The notes: generated by a model not told the origin, from the sequence alone. A stretch of DNA of 64,000 nucleotides from Hemicordylus capensis (GCF_027244095.1 NC_069662.1:12984501-13048500); one strand, 5' to 3'; counted from the first letter of the stretch, positions 33,382 to 44,583 are shown. Made by a program: numbers and translations.

Positions 33382-33840
33382 ATGAGGCCTTCGGAAGCAG
33401 CCTTTTCCCTTCTCCTGGTGTTGCTGCTGGCTGGACCTGAATCATCCTGCGGTGACAATCCCCGATATGAGAAGTTCCTGAGACAGCACTACGACAATCC
33501 CAAGAGCAGTTTTAGTGGCAAATACTGTGATAGCATCATGGCCAAGCGTGGCCTCACCAAGCCTGAGTGCAAAGAAGTGAACACCTTCATCCACGAAACC
33601 AAAAATAATATCAAAGCTGTGTGTGAAGAGGGCGGGGAGCCCTATGGGAACCTGCGGCGGAGTAAGGAGCACATGAAGGTCACCACGTGCAAGCTCAAGG
33701 GTGGCTCGACCCGCCCACCATGCAAGTACAAAGAAAACTCCTCACCCAGATACATCGTCATTGGCTGTGAAAATGGTTGGCCCGTCCACTACGATGAAAG
33801 CCAGATTGTGACAACTGTAGACAATGCTGACTTAGATTAA
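33382..33840 (+). CDS. Angiogenin-like RNase, type II, with novel acidic C-terminal tail
   Basis: This is a 152-aa precursor with a signal peptide of about 23 residues (ending ESSCG). The catalytic triad is His36 (FLRQH), Lys64 (CKEVNTF) and His136 (PVHYDES), with six mature Cys. It is lysine-rich (14 Lys, 7 Arg in the mature part). The other type II proteins stop after SQIVTTV or SQIVITA. This one continues with DNADLD because its last codons run into SINE-derived sequence, the same 'agacaatgctgacttagatt' type found within SINE tails at 45930 and 56955. The acceptor is CAG at 33371-33373, eight bases before this ATG. Upstream in-frame codons belong to the intron. P3 is the nearest promoter. 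Secretion and RNA cleavage are expected from the family. Confidence 0.93.
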   Translation: MRPSEAAFSLLLVLLLAGPESSCGDNPRYEKFLRQHYDNPKSSFSGKYCDSIMAKRGLTKPECKEVNTFIHETKNNIKAVCEEGGEPYGNLRRSKEHMKVTTCKLKGGSTRPPCKYKENSSPRYIVIGCENGWPVHYDESQIVTTVDNADLD

Positions 33841-34383
33841 CCGAGGGTCAGACTCAGCATAAGGCAGCTTCATATTAAACGGGTAGCTGGGCACATCCAA
33901 CTGCTGTGCTGTCATTCTTCTCCTGTAGGCCGCAGCTCTGCCTGCCTTCCTGCTCAGAGGCACTCTTGACTTTGGGGCCAAAGTGCAGGGCCTCCACAGC
34001 CCCTGGGAGACCCCAAATCCTCGTTAGTCTCTCCCAGGTGGTGTGGTAGCCAAGCGGAGCATCATGATGTTTAATTTGTAGGGGGAGGGGCAAAGACCTT
34101 TAGGTCCAGGCTCCAAAATTACCTAGGTGCACCTCTGCCTCCTCTCACTCTCTCTTGCTTATTACGCCTTCCTGCTCTTTGTTGTTTCCATCACTACCAA
34201 TATTGAGATTGTAGGCTGCTTGGGACGGGGATGCCTGTTGCTGTGTGTTACTCTGCAAATGGCTGAATGCACAGTATATAGAATCACAGGAATAATACTG
34301 AGAGAAAGTGGAGAGTTTTGTGCTGCGTAACTGTATGGCAATCTGCTGGAATGCACTTGATTTTCCAAAGTAAAAGAAAACAG
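33841..34383. other. Downstream flank of the type II gene
   Basis: It starts inside a SINE tail ('cagcataaggcagcttcata') and continues with the block 'attgtaggctgcttgggac', shared with the other type II units. There is no independent gene. Confidence 0.55.
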
Positions 34384-34473
34384 TAAAGAGATTTTTCTAT
34401 TTTGGAGCATTAAGAAAACCATATATATATATATATGGTTTTCTTAATGCTCCAAAATAGAAAAATCTCTTTA
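34384..34473. repeat. Perfect 90-bp palindrome with (AT)8 centre
   Basis: Two 37-bp arms (34384-34420 and 34437-34473) are exact reverse complements and flank a 16-bp AT run. Only the left arm has counterparts in the other type II units (near 18455, 46275 and 57315), so the right arm is a new inverted copy. A further AT run of about 13 bases follows before the Helitron at 34486. Confidence 0.9.
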
Positions 34474-34485
34474 CATATATATATA

Positions 34486-34948
34486 TCTATCTCCTAGGTG
34501 TGCCTGGGGAAAATGCGTCCCGGCAGCCCAGCTGATTGTCTGGGCTGCGGAGGCGCCTGATTGGCTGGCACATCCAGGAGGAGGAGAATTGGCCAGCCCA
34601 CGCTGGTGGGCCTGGCCTGGCCTGGCGACCGGTGGTGGCCGTAGACTCTAGTGAGCGAGAGAGGCAGGTGGGGGGGAGACAGAGTGAGCGAGAGAGGCGC
34701 GCAGGGGGAGCGACAGAGTGAGCGAGTGAGGCGCGGGGGGAGAGACAGAGCGAGTGAGACAGGCGCGCAGGGGAGAGACAGAGCGAGAGAGGCACAGTGG
34801 TGGGAGAGACAGAGTGAGCGAGAGAGGCGGTGGGGGGGGGGACAGAGCAAGTGAGAGAGCTGTGGGAGGACCAGCCAAACAAATTCTCCCAACTAACCCC
34901 CAAAAGGAAATGAACTACGACACAGATTCTCTGTGCAGGTTAAGCTAG
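34486..34948 (+). mobile_element. Non-autonomous Helitron, copy 2, with internal minisatellite
   Basis: The 5' TC (TCTATCTCCTAGG) is preceded by A. The 3' end is CTAG at 34945-34948, followed by T. A hairpin (CACAGA-TTC-TCTGTG) lies about ten bases before the 3' end. The interior, 34645-34860, is a degenerate minisatellite of 'gagacagagtgagcgagaga'-type units. The overlapping frames on both strands are a by-product of those repeats. Host sequence resumes with 'tattgtttaaaag', as in units B3 and B4. Confidence 0.7.
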
Positions 34949-35039
34949 TATTGTTTAAAAGATGCAAACCTGACTGTTGAGTCAAATGAGACGTTGCATA
35001 TAAGGAAATAAAAGGGTCTCAGAAGTTTGTTTCCTAATA

Positions 35040-36133
35040 GTTCATTTTGTGACATACAAATGTGGACAAATGTGTTGGTACCACTCCACAAGAGTGGGCC
35101 AAACTCTCATACCCCTCCACGAGAGTGGGCCAGAACCTCCCCTTTGGGGGGTGGCAGGGCACCCCGAAGTATGTCTGGAGGCACTGAAGGGAGGGCCTCA
35201 AGCCATCCCAGGCATCCTCAAGTCCCTGGGATTTTTAGTTCTTAAGATATAAATTTTAAAGGTATTTGTTTTCTTTTCATTTTGCAGCCTGCAGAAATAC
35301 TTTTGCTGAAGGGGCCAATGTGTACTGTGTACTGCAGACCACCTAATTCATTAAGCAATTAAGGTTAGCAGTACACAACGTTCCCTTGCAGGGAAAGTAA
35401 TAGTCTGCAACTGCAGGCTGCAAAATGAAAGGAAAAGAAATACTTTTAAAATTTCATATCTTAAGAAATAAAAATCCCAGGGACTTGGGGATGCCTGAGA
35501 TGGCTTGAGGGCATCCCTGCCATACCCTCAGACCCACTGTGGGGTGCTCTGCTTCCCACTTTGGGGTGCTCTTTATTTCATATCTTAAGAAATAAAAATC
35601 CCAGGGACTTGGGGATGCCTGAGATGGCTTGAGGGCATCCCTGCCATACTCTCAGAACCACTTTGGGGTGCCCCAAAAGGGGGTTCAGGGCTGCCCACAT
35701 CCCCCTTATTCCCTATGGAGAAAATAATTTAAAAATTCACCATTAATAGTAGGAGGACCCAATTGCCTTGGGGTTTGGTAGGTGGTAGGCACCCCTGGGT
35801 GCCTACCACACACCCCAGTTTTTTGCCCCTAGGTACTCCACATAGGAAATAATGGGCAACAATAAAACATTTCAAAAATTCATAAAAATCGTAGGAGTGT
35901 CCAATTGCTTTGGGGTTTGGGTCGTAGTTGATGCCCATAGGTTCCTACCACCCAACCCAGTTTTGGAGGCAAGAACCAGTTTGAACCAGTTCAAGCCATT
36001 TCAAAACAGGTTCAAATTTGAACTGAACCAAAGGGGGGTTCGAGTGAAACCAAAATCAAACCTCCCCACCCCAGTTTGAACCTGGTTTGAATTCAAACCA
36101 AACCAGGCAAACCAGTTTTGTGCACATCCCTAC
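35040..36133. mobile_element. hAT-like element fragment with nested inverted and tandem repeats
   Basis: It ends in 'gtgcacatcccta' like the 2456-3656 family. Inside, about 35190-35302 is the inverse of 35405-35515 (around 'cccagggacttg' and 'ctgcaggctgcaaaatgaa'). The block at 35451 is repeated in tandem once more at 35575 with a 124-bp period. The right part is rich in 'ttcaaatttgaa' and 'gaaccagtttgaacc' words. The left end was not defined. Confidence 0.5.
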
Positions 36134-36154
36134 ATTCCACTCATGGTTACGACG

Positions 36155-36290
36155 AGGCTTGTCTGAAGAGGGAAAAGCCCTCCCCCTGATGACGGACACA
36201 CCCATGATTACAAGGGTGGTTTAATCCACCATCACAATCATGGATGTGTCCTCCACCACGTAGAGGGTTTTTGCCTCTTCAGACAAGCCC
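36155..36290. mobile_element. Palindromic MITE
   Basis: The left arm 'ggcttgtctgaagaggg' and right arm 'cctcttcagacaagcc' are inverted. The inner parts (acacacccatgatta and aatcatggatgtgtcc) continue the foldback. The whole is about 136 bp. Confidence 0.7.
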
Positions 36291-36914
36291 CATCAAAACT
36301 GAGCGTGGCAGGGCACGTGGGTGATTGATACGCCATGATTGGGACTTCCTCCCCCTTCACCCCAATGTACATGGCTACAGAGGGGCTTTTGGATAATGTC
36401 CAAATCAGGCTGTCGGCACAATCAATACTTAATATAAGTTCTTGTTCTGCTATTTCATGTTCCTCTGAACTTATTTGCCTAAGAACAGCCAGCCTGAGGT
36501 CTGTGACCTGTCCTGGGAAGCTAACATGCTAACCCACAGGCTTCACAGTCTTTTTGGACTTAATAGCTGACTTGTTTCCATTCAGTAGTTGTCTCAGGGG
36601 CCCCTTCCCTCTTGTGGAACCTATCCTGCAAGCTAATAATGATTTCAACTACCAAGAGACAGAAGCGCCATTACCCCTGGCTGAAGTCCAGGGCCTCCAC
36701 ACCACCATGGGCCCCCCCCCAAATCCTCTTTACCCTGTCCTGGGTGGTGTGGTTGCTGCACTGCACCACTGGCTCATGTGACCTGCGCTGGGCAGCTGAG
36801 CATGATTTCTGCTTTAGAGACAGAGAGGGAAGTGGGGAAAGAAGAATGTGGGATAGGCATAGGAAGTTGTGTGTTGAAATGCTTCTACTAATGCATATAT
36901 TTGCATAAATAAAT
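36291..36914. other. Intergenic, nothing recognised
   Basis: A block near 36690-36730 resembles part of 33980-34050 ('agggcctccacacc' words). No gene is seen. Confidence 0.4.
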
Positions 36915-37400
36915 CTGCTTTATATTTATTTATTTATTAAAATTTGCTTATATACCACCTCCCCCAATGACTCTAGGTGGTGAACAACAATGCCAACAAC
37001 AATTAATTAAAATAACAATAATAATTAAAGGGCAAATGCCTGGAGAAACAGGTGGGTCTTAAGATGGGCTTTAGAATTAGCCGGGGAGGGGGCTGAACGA
37101 ATCTGGGGGGAAAGAGTGTTCCAAAGATGAGGGGAGGCCACAGAGAAGGCCCTTCTATGGGCCCAGGCACCACTCACTACACCAGGGCCCAGGACACGAA
37201 TAAGGGCCAACTGAGAAGATCTCACAGGACAGGATACAACCAGCTGAGAGAGGTGATCCTGGAGATATACAGGTGCTAAGCCCATAAGGGTTTTGTAGGT
37301 GAGAATTGGACCCGGGAGTGAACATGCAACCAGCGCAGTGACCTTAAAAGAGGTGTGACACTATCAAATCTACGGCCACCCATGAGGAGGCGGGCCACTT
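36915..37400 (-). mobile_element. L2-like LINE 3' end with RT C-terminal remnant, minus strand
   Basis: The minus-strand frame at 37025-37285 encodes the typical C-terminus of L2/CR1-clade LINE ORF2, with GLAPVYLQDHL, RRAFSVASPHLWNTLS and LKTHLFLQAF. It is followed by the LINE 3' end ('ttatataccacctcccccaa' on the plus strand) and an ATTT-rich tail at 36925-36945. The copy is 5' truncated. Confidence 0.75.
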
Positions 37401-39904
37401 CTTATATTCTTGTGAGTTCAGTTGCTATTTGGATCCTCAAGAACCCATGTGTTTAAAATACTGCATGTGTCATAGTGTGTCTATGACCTAGTTGCAACTA
37501 GCAAAATTACCTAGTTGCATCTCTGGACATGGATCAACTCACCGGAGAATACAGATGTTTCCTATTTCCTAAGGCTATACGGGACCCGGACAATGTGGGG
37601 CATCTTTGCGGATGCCAGACACTCCATCCTGCCCATCTTGATCTGGGCCTCAAAGACCAAGGAGAATTGTGGGTGCATGGAGGGCAAGCTGTAACCAAGC
37701 ACAATTTGTGACATTGCACAACATCATTACTGATCACATGGCATGCTTGTTAAGACACCAGCCTTAGCTTCCAATTTCCTGGCTTTATGGAGTTTGAGCC
37801 AGGTTGTGATCACCTGAACTCTGGTCTTAAACCAGCCATTTTTTAGAACTATCTGATACAGATATACTGTAGGCTAGAAGAGCCTAGCATGGCTGGAACC
37901 ATGTCCAGTAGAAAGGCTTGCTCTTTGCAGACTGAGAAATCATTCTTGCCACAAGTAAGCTAACAAAAACCACTGATCAGGGCGTAGAAGCCTAAAGCTG
38001 GGTGGAGGTGCCTAACGTAAGCAATATCCAACCACAAGTTAAGGCACTCCCCTGAAAAAGAGGTAGTTTGGTGAGTTCTACACTGGCTAAAAACCTCAAG
38101 GAACTGGGCTTCTGGGAGTTGCAAAAAACCACCAGTTCCAGGAAAATCAGGTGGGGACAAGAAAGCTGAATTGTCTCAAAAGACAAATCAGAAAACTAGA
38201 GTAAGGAGTCATTGATTTAAAGGAGCCTATCAGAATACAAGGAGTAGCAGCTATCCTAATATGGTTCACTGCTCCTATGCCAAGAAAAGTATTTAAGGAC
38301 TCATCAGGAGGTGCTTAGGGGTTGCCATATTCCAATCCTCAAGTGGGATTGTGACTGTGGTTACTCACCACTCTCCCTGCACTGCTGAACCTTACCAACT
38401 CAGTCTTGCTACTGTCGCTACTCTCTTGCTGTTCTAAGATCTGCTAGAGGTGGTGAGTTGCTAATAAACTTTGAAACTGTATTCTGTGCATGTGTGAGCA
38501 GTCTAAACAGAGTCAGCCCTGAAATCTTTGGGTTTCAAGGACTGTTCTCGCTCTCTGGTGCCACCTTGGAGAAAGGGCTGTCACTCAGATGCTTAGATCC
38601 ACAGCTCTGGTGTTTCCCATAGGGACACTTCAATGACACATTTTGTGATGACATCAACAGCAGAGCTGTTCTTATTTTCATAGATGATGGACACATGAAT
38701 ATTTGAGCTTACAGTGAACTGCCTAAGCGATTTGCACCAAACTTGGTATCTATGTTATGGTTATAGTGGACATTAAACCTTGATATCTCACAAATGAATT
38801 CCAAAACCTATTTCAAGATGGCATCTGAGTATGTGTTCCCCACTAATAACTTTGCAATGCCAGGACCAATTTGTACTGATTTAGTACAATTGTAGTGCCC
38901 CATAGGGACATTTCAATGGCATATGTTTAGCCTACTTTCTCATGGAAAGAATCCTTATGAGATCGCCTTGCTGTCTGTCTGTGTCTGTGTCCCTAATAAC
39001 TTCACAGTGCCTGGACCACTTTGGACCACATTTGGTACAGTTGTATTGCCACATAGGGATACCTCATCACTGTATTTTGTGATACTCTACCCCAATTCCA
39101 GATGGCAGACACACAAACATTTGAGGTGGAAGTGGGTTAATTTGTGAATCACCTAACCAATTTGCAGTAAAATTGGTATACATGTTCAGATAGTAATTAA
39201 ACCTTCATCCCATAAATGAATTGGCAGGTTTGGCTTTTTTAAAGCCAAACTTTGGGTTCCGGCCCATTTGGCCCACGAGTATACCCCTTAGGTTCTGGCA
39301 ACCTAGCCCTGAACCCATTTCAAGACAGAAGCTGTGTATGTTGTCATCCCTAACAACTTTGCAATGCCATGGAGGAGGGCAGTCATGGAGAGATTCAGCA
39401 TCCTGCAGAATTTGATCACTTCCACAAACTTGGCTGCTTTCCTGTTTGGGTTTGCAGATTTGCTGGACTACGACTCCCCTCATCCTGTTTTGTGGGTATT
39501 GTAATCCAACATATGGGGGACCTTGGGTACAGAAGCAAAGAATTCATTCAATCCCCCGTGACTCCACGTTTAAACCTTTGTCTTCTAATAGTCCAAACCA
39601 AGCAGTTTCCTTCACTTTAAAGACATTCATATTGTTGGTCTTAATCAGATTTCATAAACATGTATTGGGAATTAGTGTTTAATTAATAACAGGCAACGTT
39701 CCCAAGTCAAATATTCTTATATGGGTAGGAAACACTGAGCTACATTGAACAGGGCTTAAAAGATGGACCATACAATGTTAATGTTTCTCTGAACACAATA
39801 ATGCATCAACGGAGCCAAATAATATGAGGGGCCCCCTTCCCTGACACATCAAACCACGCAGGAGAGACGTTTGCCGCTTAAAAAACCTGCCCAAGGTTAT
39901 TGGC
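37401..39904. other. Long gene-free stretch
   Basis: No ORF with a recognisable domain is present. Two similar blocks at about 38685-38830 and 39130-39210 ('aatttgcagtaaaattggta' and 'gatttgcaccaaacttggta' types) suggest an old internally repeated element. A foldback around 39236-39275 ('tggcttttttaaagccaaac') is present. Confidence 0.4.
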
Positions 39905-40470
39905 AGGTAGGAATGTGCACGGAATGTGCACGGAACAGGTTTGGATAGTTCAGTTTGAATTCAAACCAAATTCAAACCAAAGTCCGTGGTACCAGTTCAT
40001 TCAAATTGACCACCAGTTTGGTCCATTCAAATGGACTAGTTCAAATCAGTTTCAAACCGGTTCAATGGTTTGAAGGGGTGGGGTGCAGCGACAGGACAGC
40101 GGTATCTTTTTAGTAGTCATTTAGTGGTCCCTGGTGTGGTGCTAAACTTCAAAAAAAAAAAAAGGCCACCGTAATGAGGCGAGCGGGAGCTGTGTGTGTC
40201 ATTTATTGAGGCCTTTTTGAAGTTCAGCAACGCTCTGGGGACTGATAAATGACTAGTAAAAAAGTACCACTGCCCTCCCACTCCCTCGCAGCATCAAACC
40301 AGTTCAAACCTGGATTGATTAGAACTGGATCCAATCTGGTTTGAACGCAGACTGGCCACCTCTGGTCCAGTTCGCAGTAGAACCGGCCGAATCAGCCTGG
40401 TTCAAAATCAAGTTGCATTTGAACTAATATCTTAGTTCAAATATACTTCAAATATCTGAAGTGTTGTCAC
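39905..40470. mobile_element. hAT-like fragment (GTGCAC end) with GTTCAAA-rich interior
   Basis: It begins 'ggaatgtgcacggaatgtgc' (the end word duplicated) and continues with many 'ttcaaac' and 'gaaccgg' words like the right half of 35040-36133. An A-run is at about 40150-40163. Confidence 0.45.
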
Positions 40471-40474
40471 ATGG

Positions 40475-40830
40475 AAGAGGGGGAGGGCTTGTTCTCTTTT
40501 CCTCTTGAGGGCAAGTGTGAGAAACAGGATGCTGGACTAGATGGGCCTTGGGCCTGATCCAGCAGGGCTGTTCTTATGTTCAAGGCTAGAACCAAGAGGA
40601 TAAAATTACAAGGAAGTAGATTTGGGCTAGACATTAGGAAGAATGTCCTCACAGTAAGAGCTGTTCAACAGTGGAACTGTCTGCCTCATGCTGTGGTAGG
40701 CTCTCCTTTACAAAGAGGGGCTGGATGTCCATCTGTCAGAGAAACTATAGGAGATTCTTGAACTGAGCACAGGGTTGGACTAGATGACCTCCAAGGTCCC
40801 TTCCAACTCTAAAATTCTATGTTCTATGCC
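40475..40830 (+). mobile_element. CR1 LINE 3' end
   Basis: The plus-strand words 'agacattaggaagaatgtcc', 'gctgttcaacagtggaactg' and 'ggttggactagatgacctcc' and the terminal 'attctatgttctatg' fit the CR1 3' end, whose hallmark is ATTCTATG-type terminal octamers. It is severely 5' truncated. Confidence 0.75.
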
Positions 40831-41650
40831 AGCTGTTCCATACACAATAGCACCCTTAGATCCCATATAATTAATTCAAGCAAGCCATTCTAGATTTTTT
40901 AAAAAACTATGTCTCCCTTCCTAGTAAGTTACATTCCTGAGAGAAAAGCATTTTGTGCCTTGAAGGTCTTCATTTTCTCAATATGCTCCTGAAATCCATT
41001 TCTTTTTCAGCATTTGTGCCCCATGTTGTTCTCCCCAGATTATTAAGCATGGCAGCATTCCCTTGGACTTCCTGGCTCCTTTCCAGAGGTGGAACCAGAT
41101 CCCAGGACTTTGATCTGCTTCTCAAGTCATGGGGTGCCTTTTAGCATACCCCAGGGTATTTACTTCACCGATCAGTACCCCTCAATAGGCCTCACACATC
41201 TCAGGGAACTACAGCTGTTCCAGATTTGGTCCAGATTGGTCCAGGTACTGCAAAGGTGTTGGGTGGGGACACTCAGAAACTGCGGGGTGATTTCATAAGA
41301 GTATTTTCCATGAGGAAAGTAAGCTAAAAACAGTAGCAGCCAGCCAGCACTGAGGTAGAGAGAAGGTCTTTTCAACACTGTGAAATGGAAAACAAGAGAT
41401 TTTCTGTGTTTGCTATGAGAAGTTTTGGTATGGTATCAGCCATTTCTGTCAAACTTGCCTCCATGTGGCCAGGGGCATAGTAAGGGAGAGGGGGCCTGTG
41501 TTTACCCCTCTCCCCAACAGCTCCTCAGAGTGAGGGAGAGAATGAAGAAAATAGAGAGGGGGGAACCTGGGGTGGGGTGGGGGACCTCAGGGGCGCTCAG
41601 TTATAGCTATAGCCCTGCACTGAGCCATTTATGGACACACAAATCATTCC
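40831..41650. other. Intergenic, nothing recognised
   Basis: No gene, RNA or clear repeat boundary is visible. Confidence 0.4.
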
Positions 41651-41789
41651 TATATGTGAGGGGTGGGGAACCTTGGTCCTCCAGCTGTTTTTGAACTACA
41701 ACTCCCACCATCCCCAGCCACTGGGGATGATGGGAGTTGTAGTTCAACAACAGCTGGAGGGCCAAGGTTCCCCACCCCTGCTATATGTG
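41651..41789. mobile_element. Palindromic hAT-type MITE with 8-bp target duplication
   Basis: The element at 41659-41781 is almost fully self-complementary, with termini AGGGGTGGGGAACC and GGTTCCCCACCCCT and the core 'aactacaactcccaccatcc'. TATATGTG is duplicated at 41651-41658 and 41782-41789. Confidence 0.8.
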
Positions 41790-41863
41790 AAAATGTTGAG
41801 TAGGAGATTAACAATTTTAAGATGTTCCCCTGCTCAAGGGGGTTGATGAAGCGGTTTTTGTAG

Positions 41864-42008
41864 AGTAGGGATATAGGCAACCTTGGGTCTGCAGCTGTCG
41901 CTGGACTACAAATCCCATCATCCCCAGCCACAATAAATTGTGGCTCAGAGTGGTGGGGGTTGTAGTCTAGCAACAGTTGGAGACCCAAGGTTGCCTATCC
42001 CTGCTCTA
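41864..42008. mobile_element. Second palindromic MITE of a related type
   Basis: The arms 'tagggatataggcaacct' and 'ggttgcctatccctg' with the core 'ctggactacaaatcccatca' and its inverse make a foldback of about 140 bp. Confidence 0.7.
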
Positions 42009-42539
42009 CTAAACCCCATTCATCTACCAACAACTGATTTTTTTTCTTGTTGTTCTGGAATTGTATTTGCCTGTAGTAGGGGAGCAGGCTTAAGAAAATG
42101 TGTCTCTCATTCAGAATTTCACTATATTTGATTCAGCACAGGTATCAGTTGTAGGGTAGTATCCATAATGTAAAACACCTTTGGCCTCATTCACTCAGTG
42201 GCATGAAACTCCCAGACCAAACCACAAAAGGTAGAGACGTGCTCTTTTCACAGAGAGGTTGCAGACTTTGCCGAGACCACCAGACAAATCTCAAACCCCA
42301 GAAAAATGCATTATTTTCAAGGAAAATGTAGAAACATTGTGCCATTGGAAAGCATGGGGAATGAGACCTCACAGAATTACATAGAGAATATAGTCACAGA
42401 TGCCCCCTGGAGACCAACTGTGGCCAATGTGTCCTGCTCTGCTTTCCTATCTGATAGAATTGGTGGATACCTGGGTTGTTGGGTTTTTTTGGGGGGGGGC
42501 TGTGATTCTTTGCACAGACTCAGAGAGCCAGCAAATGGA

Positions 42540-42680
42540 AATTTATTTATCATCATTATTTATTTATTTGATTTCTACACTGCCCTTCCAAAAATGGCTC
42601 AGGGCAGTTTACACAGAGAAATAACAAAGAAATAAGATGGATCCCTGTCCCCAAAGGACTCACAATCTAAAAGGTCTCAG
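42540..42680 (-). mobile_element. L2-like LINE 3' end, minus strand
   Basis: 'gatttctacactgcccttcc' and 'ggctcagggcagtttacaca' with the adjacent 'ggactcacaatctaaaaggt' are the reversed 3' end of the family seen at 5643 and 56210. Confidence 0.65.
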
Positions 42681-44130
42681 ATGCTGTCTTGTGCTCGAGC
42701 CATTGGTTAAGCTGGAATTGCAAAATTATTTTGGCAGAGAGATACTAAACATCTCCTACTAGAATAGATAGATCTGTGTCTAGCTCTAGCCCAGCATCCT
42801 GTTTCCCACAGAGGCCAACCAGATGCTTCTGGGAAGCTCACAAGCAGGAGAGGAAGGCATGCCCTCTCCTCTGCCATTGCTCCCCTGCAACTTAGTACTT
42901 AGTACTACTGGATTTCAGAGGTACGTGGTATGCTCATCTTCATTCATGTCAAATACTTAGGGCTGTTCACATGGCCATCAACTGGCTCAGGGAACCACAG
43001 GAAGCAGGGAGTCCTTTCTTCGGCGAGCAACAGAACAGGGACCTCCCTTCTTCCCTGCAAGAAGGTCCTCTTCCATTCCAGCACCCCCTGAGCCAGATGG
43101 GAATTGATCCTGCTCAGGGGAGGCTGGGAAGCAGGAAGTCCCTGCTCTCCAGAGAGGAATAGAATGGGGACTTCCCTCCTTCTCTGCACAGGATATCGGT
43201 GGTGGGTGGCAGCCTGAAGGAGCCACATCAGTGGTGGGTCGGCCGCATCAGTGGTGTGTCTCTATGGAGGGGAGGGTGCATGTCGCATTGGGGGCACTGG
43301 GACAGGGGGCTGAACACAGGCCTCTGCTTCCCCAGCTGTGTTCTACCACTGGGTAGAGGAGTCAGTCAAAGGGGCTCTTTAAACACTGGAGGCCTTTGAA
43401 AATAATTAGTTCAAGCTATGGGACCATCATATACTTTGACGGCACTGTCCAATGCTTTATTTATTTATTACTGCATTTTTATACTTCCCTTCCAAAGGCT
43501 CTGGGCAGGACAGTTCCAGACTGCAACTTTTAGGGCTTTGCTGTAAAGTTCCAGACTGGTGGATGGGGCAGCAAAAGGGGGAGTGGGGAGTATTTTGGGA
43601 GGAGTATCTATCCACTACCCCTGGCTAGCTTTTGGAGCTGTCCCTGCTACCATCAGCACAAGACTGCTCTTTGAACCTCAGCAATTCATTGCCACCTGGA
43701 GGGACGCATAGATATAAAATATTTCCCTGCAGGGGTCCTTATGCGAACTCATGTTGATATCACTCTTTTTCGAGTGAAAAACAGCAACACTTTTATTGAT
43801 TCCTGAAATATAGTTAAGAACTGCTCAGAAAACTCTTCCTGGCTGCAACTTCTCACCGCTGTTTTGATCCTTTGGGTAAAATGGCTAATATCCTTCTCTC
43901 CGTACTGCTGTTCTAACCAAATTAGCAGCCCCCCTCCAATAACTGTTTTGAATTTATTTTTATTTTATTTTTAAGGGAGATCTGGCCATAGAAATAAAAG
44001 GCTCAGAGCATGGGTGACATTAGCACATGGGTGATTAGCACATCTGTCACCACAGTGCCCCCCAGTGGCCAATGGCAGCCCTGAAGTCAACATGTTTTCT
44101 TCTCCCTCCCTCCCGTAGACGGTGGACAAA

Positions 44131-44583
44131 ATGAGGCCTTTGGAAGCCGCTTGGTATCTTCTCCTGGTGTTGCTGGTGGCTCAGCGACTGCCTGAATCAT
44201 CCTGCATGGACAATGACAATTACCGGTACAGGCACTTCCTGAGCCAGCACTATGACAATCCCAAGAGCAGTTTTAGTGGCAAATACTGCAATGCCATCAT
44301 GTCCAAGCGGGATCTCACCAGGCCTGAGTGCAAAGACACAAATACCTTCATCCACGGCACCAAAAAAAAAATCAAGGCTGTGTGCACAGATGGTGGGGTT
44401 CCCTATGGGGACCAGCAGCGAAGTAAAAACTACTTCAGAGTCACCACGTGCACCCTCCAGGGAATCCCGACCCACCATCCGTGCAAGTACAGAGAAAACA
44501 CCACGCCCAGATACATCGTCATTGGCTGTGATGGTGACTGGCCCGTCCACTACGATGAAAGCCAGATTGTGACAACTGTTTGA
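44131..44583 (+). CDS. Angiogenin-like RNase, type II
   Basis: This is a 150-aa precursor with a signal peptide of about 25 residues. The catalytic triad is His40 (FLSQH), Lys68 in CKDTNTF and His140 (PVHYDES), with six framework Cys in the mature chain (Cys53 first). Compared with its paralogues it has an extended N-terminus (MDNDNYRYRH) and a basic KKKIK patch in the segment that forms the receptor- or RNA-binding region of angiogenins. The acceptor is GTAG at 44115-44118, 12 bases before the ATG. The GTG nine bases upstream is in frame but not a plausible start. No promoter unit of the P type lies in the roughly 9 kb between the previous RNase and this exon, so it may be spliced from P3 or have its own promoter. 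The protein is expected to be secreted and enzymatically active. Confidence 0.92.
   Translation: MRPLEAAWYLLLVLLVAQRLPESSCMDNDNYRYRHFLSQHYDNPKSSFSGKYCNAIMSKRDLTRPECKDTNTFIHGTKKKIKAVCTDGGVPYGDQQRSKNYFRVTTCTLQGIPTHHPCKYRENTTPRYIVIGCDGDWPVHYDESQIVTTV

Larger units (their letters stand above)
31880..35050. repeat. Type II unit B2
   Basis: The order is a dispersed repeat ('ccagcatcctgtttcccaca'), then 'aaccacaggaagcaaggagt', 'aagactgctctttgaacctc', the coding exon and a downstream SINE remnant. It matches units B3 (42775-46780) and B4 (53120-58140). B2 lacks the stretch immediately after the coding exon, and it carries the palindrome and second Helitron. A (TATC)n tract lies at about 32552-32598. 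Confidence 0.7.

Noticed and set aside
34487-34903. Ser/Leu-rich minus-strand frames of over 130 codons
   Set aside because: They are produced by the repeated purine-rich units of the minisatellite inside the second Helitron.
35451-35698. Tandem direct repeats that might suggest an array
   Set aside because: There are only two copies with a 124-bp period inside a transposon fragment. It is neither a CRISPR array nor a true satellite.
37740-38660. Possible solo LTR (AATAAA-bearing stretch near 38463)
   Set aside because: No defined ends, target duplication or flanking internal region could be seen, so an LTR assignment is not supported.
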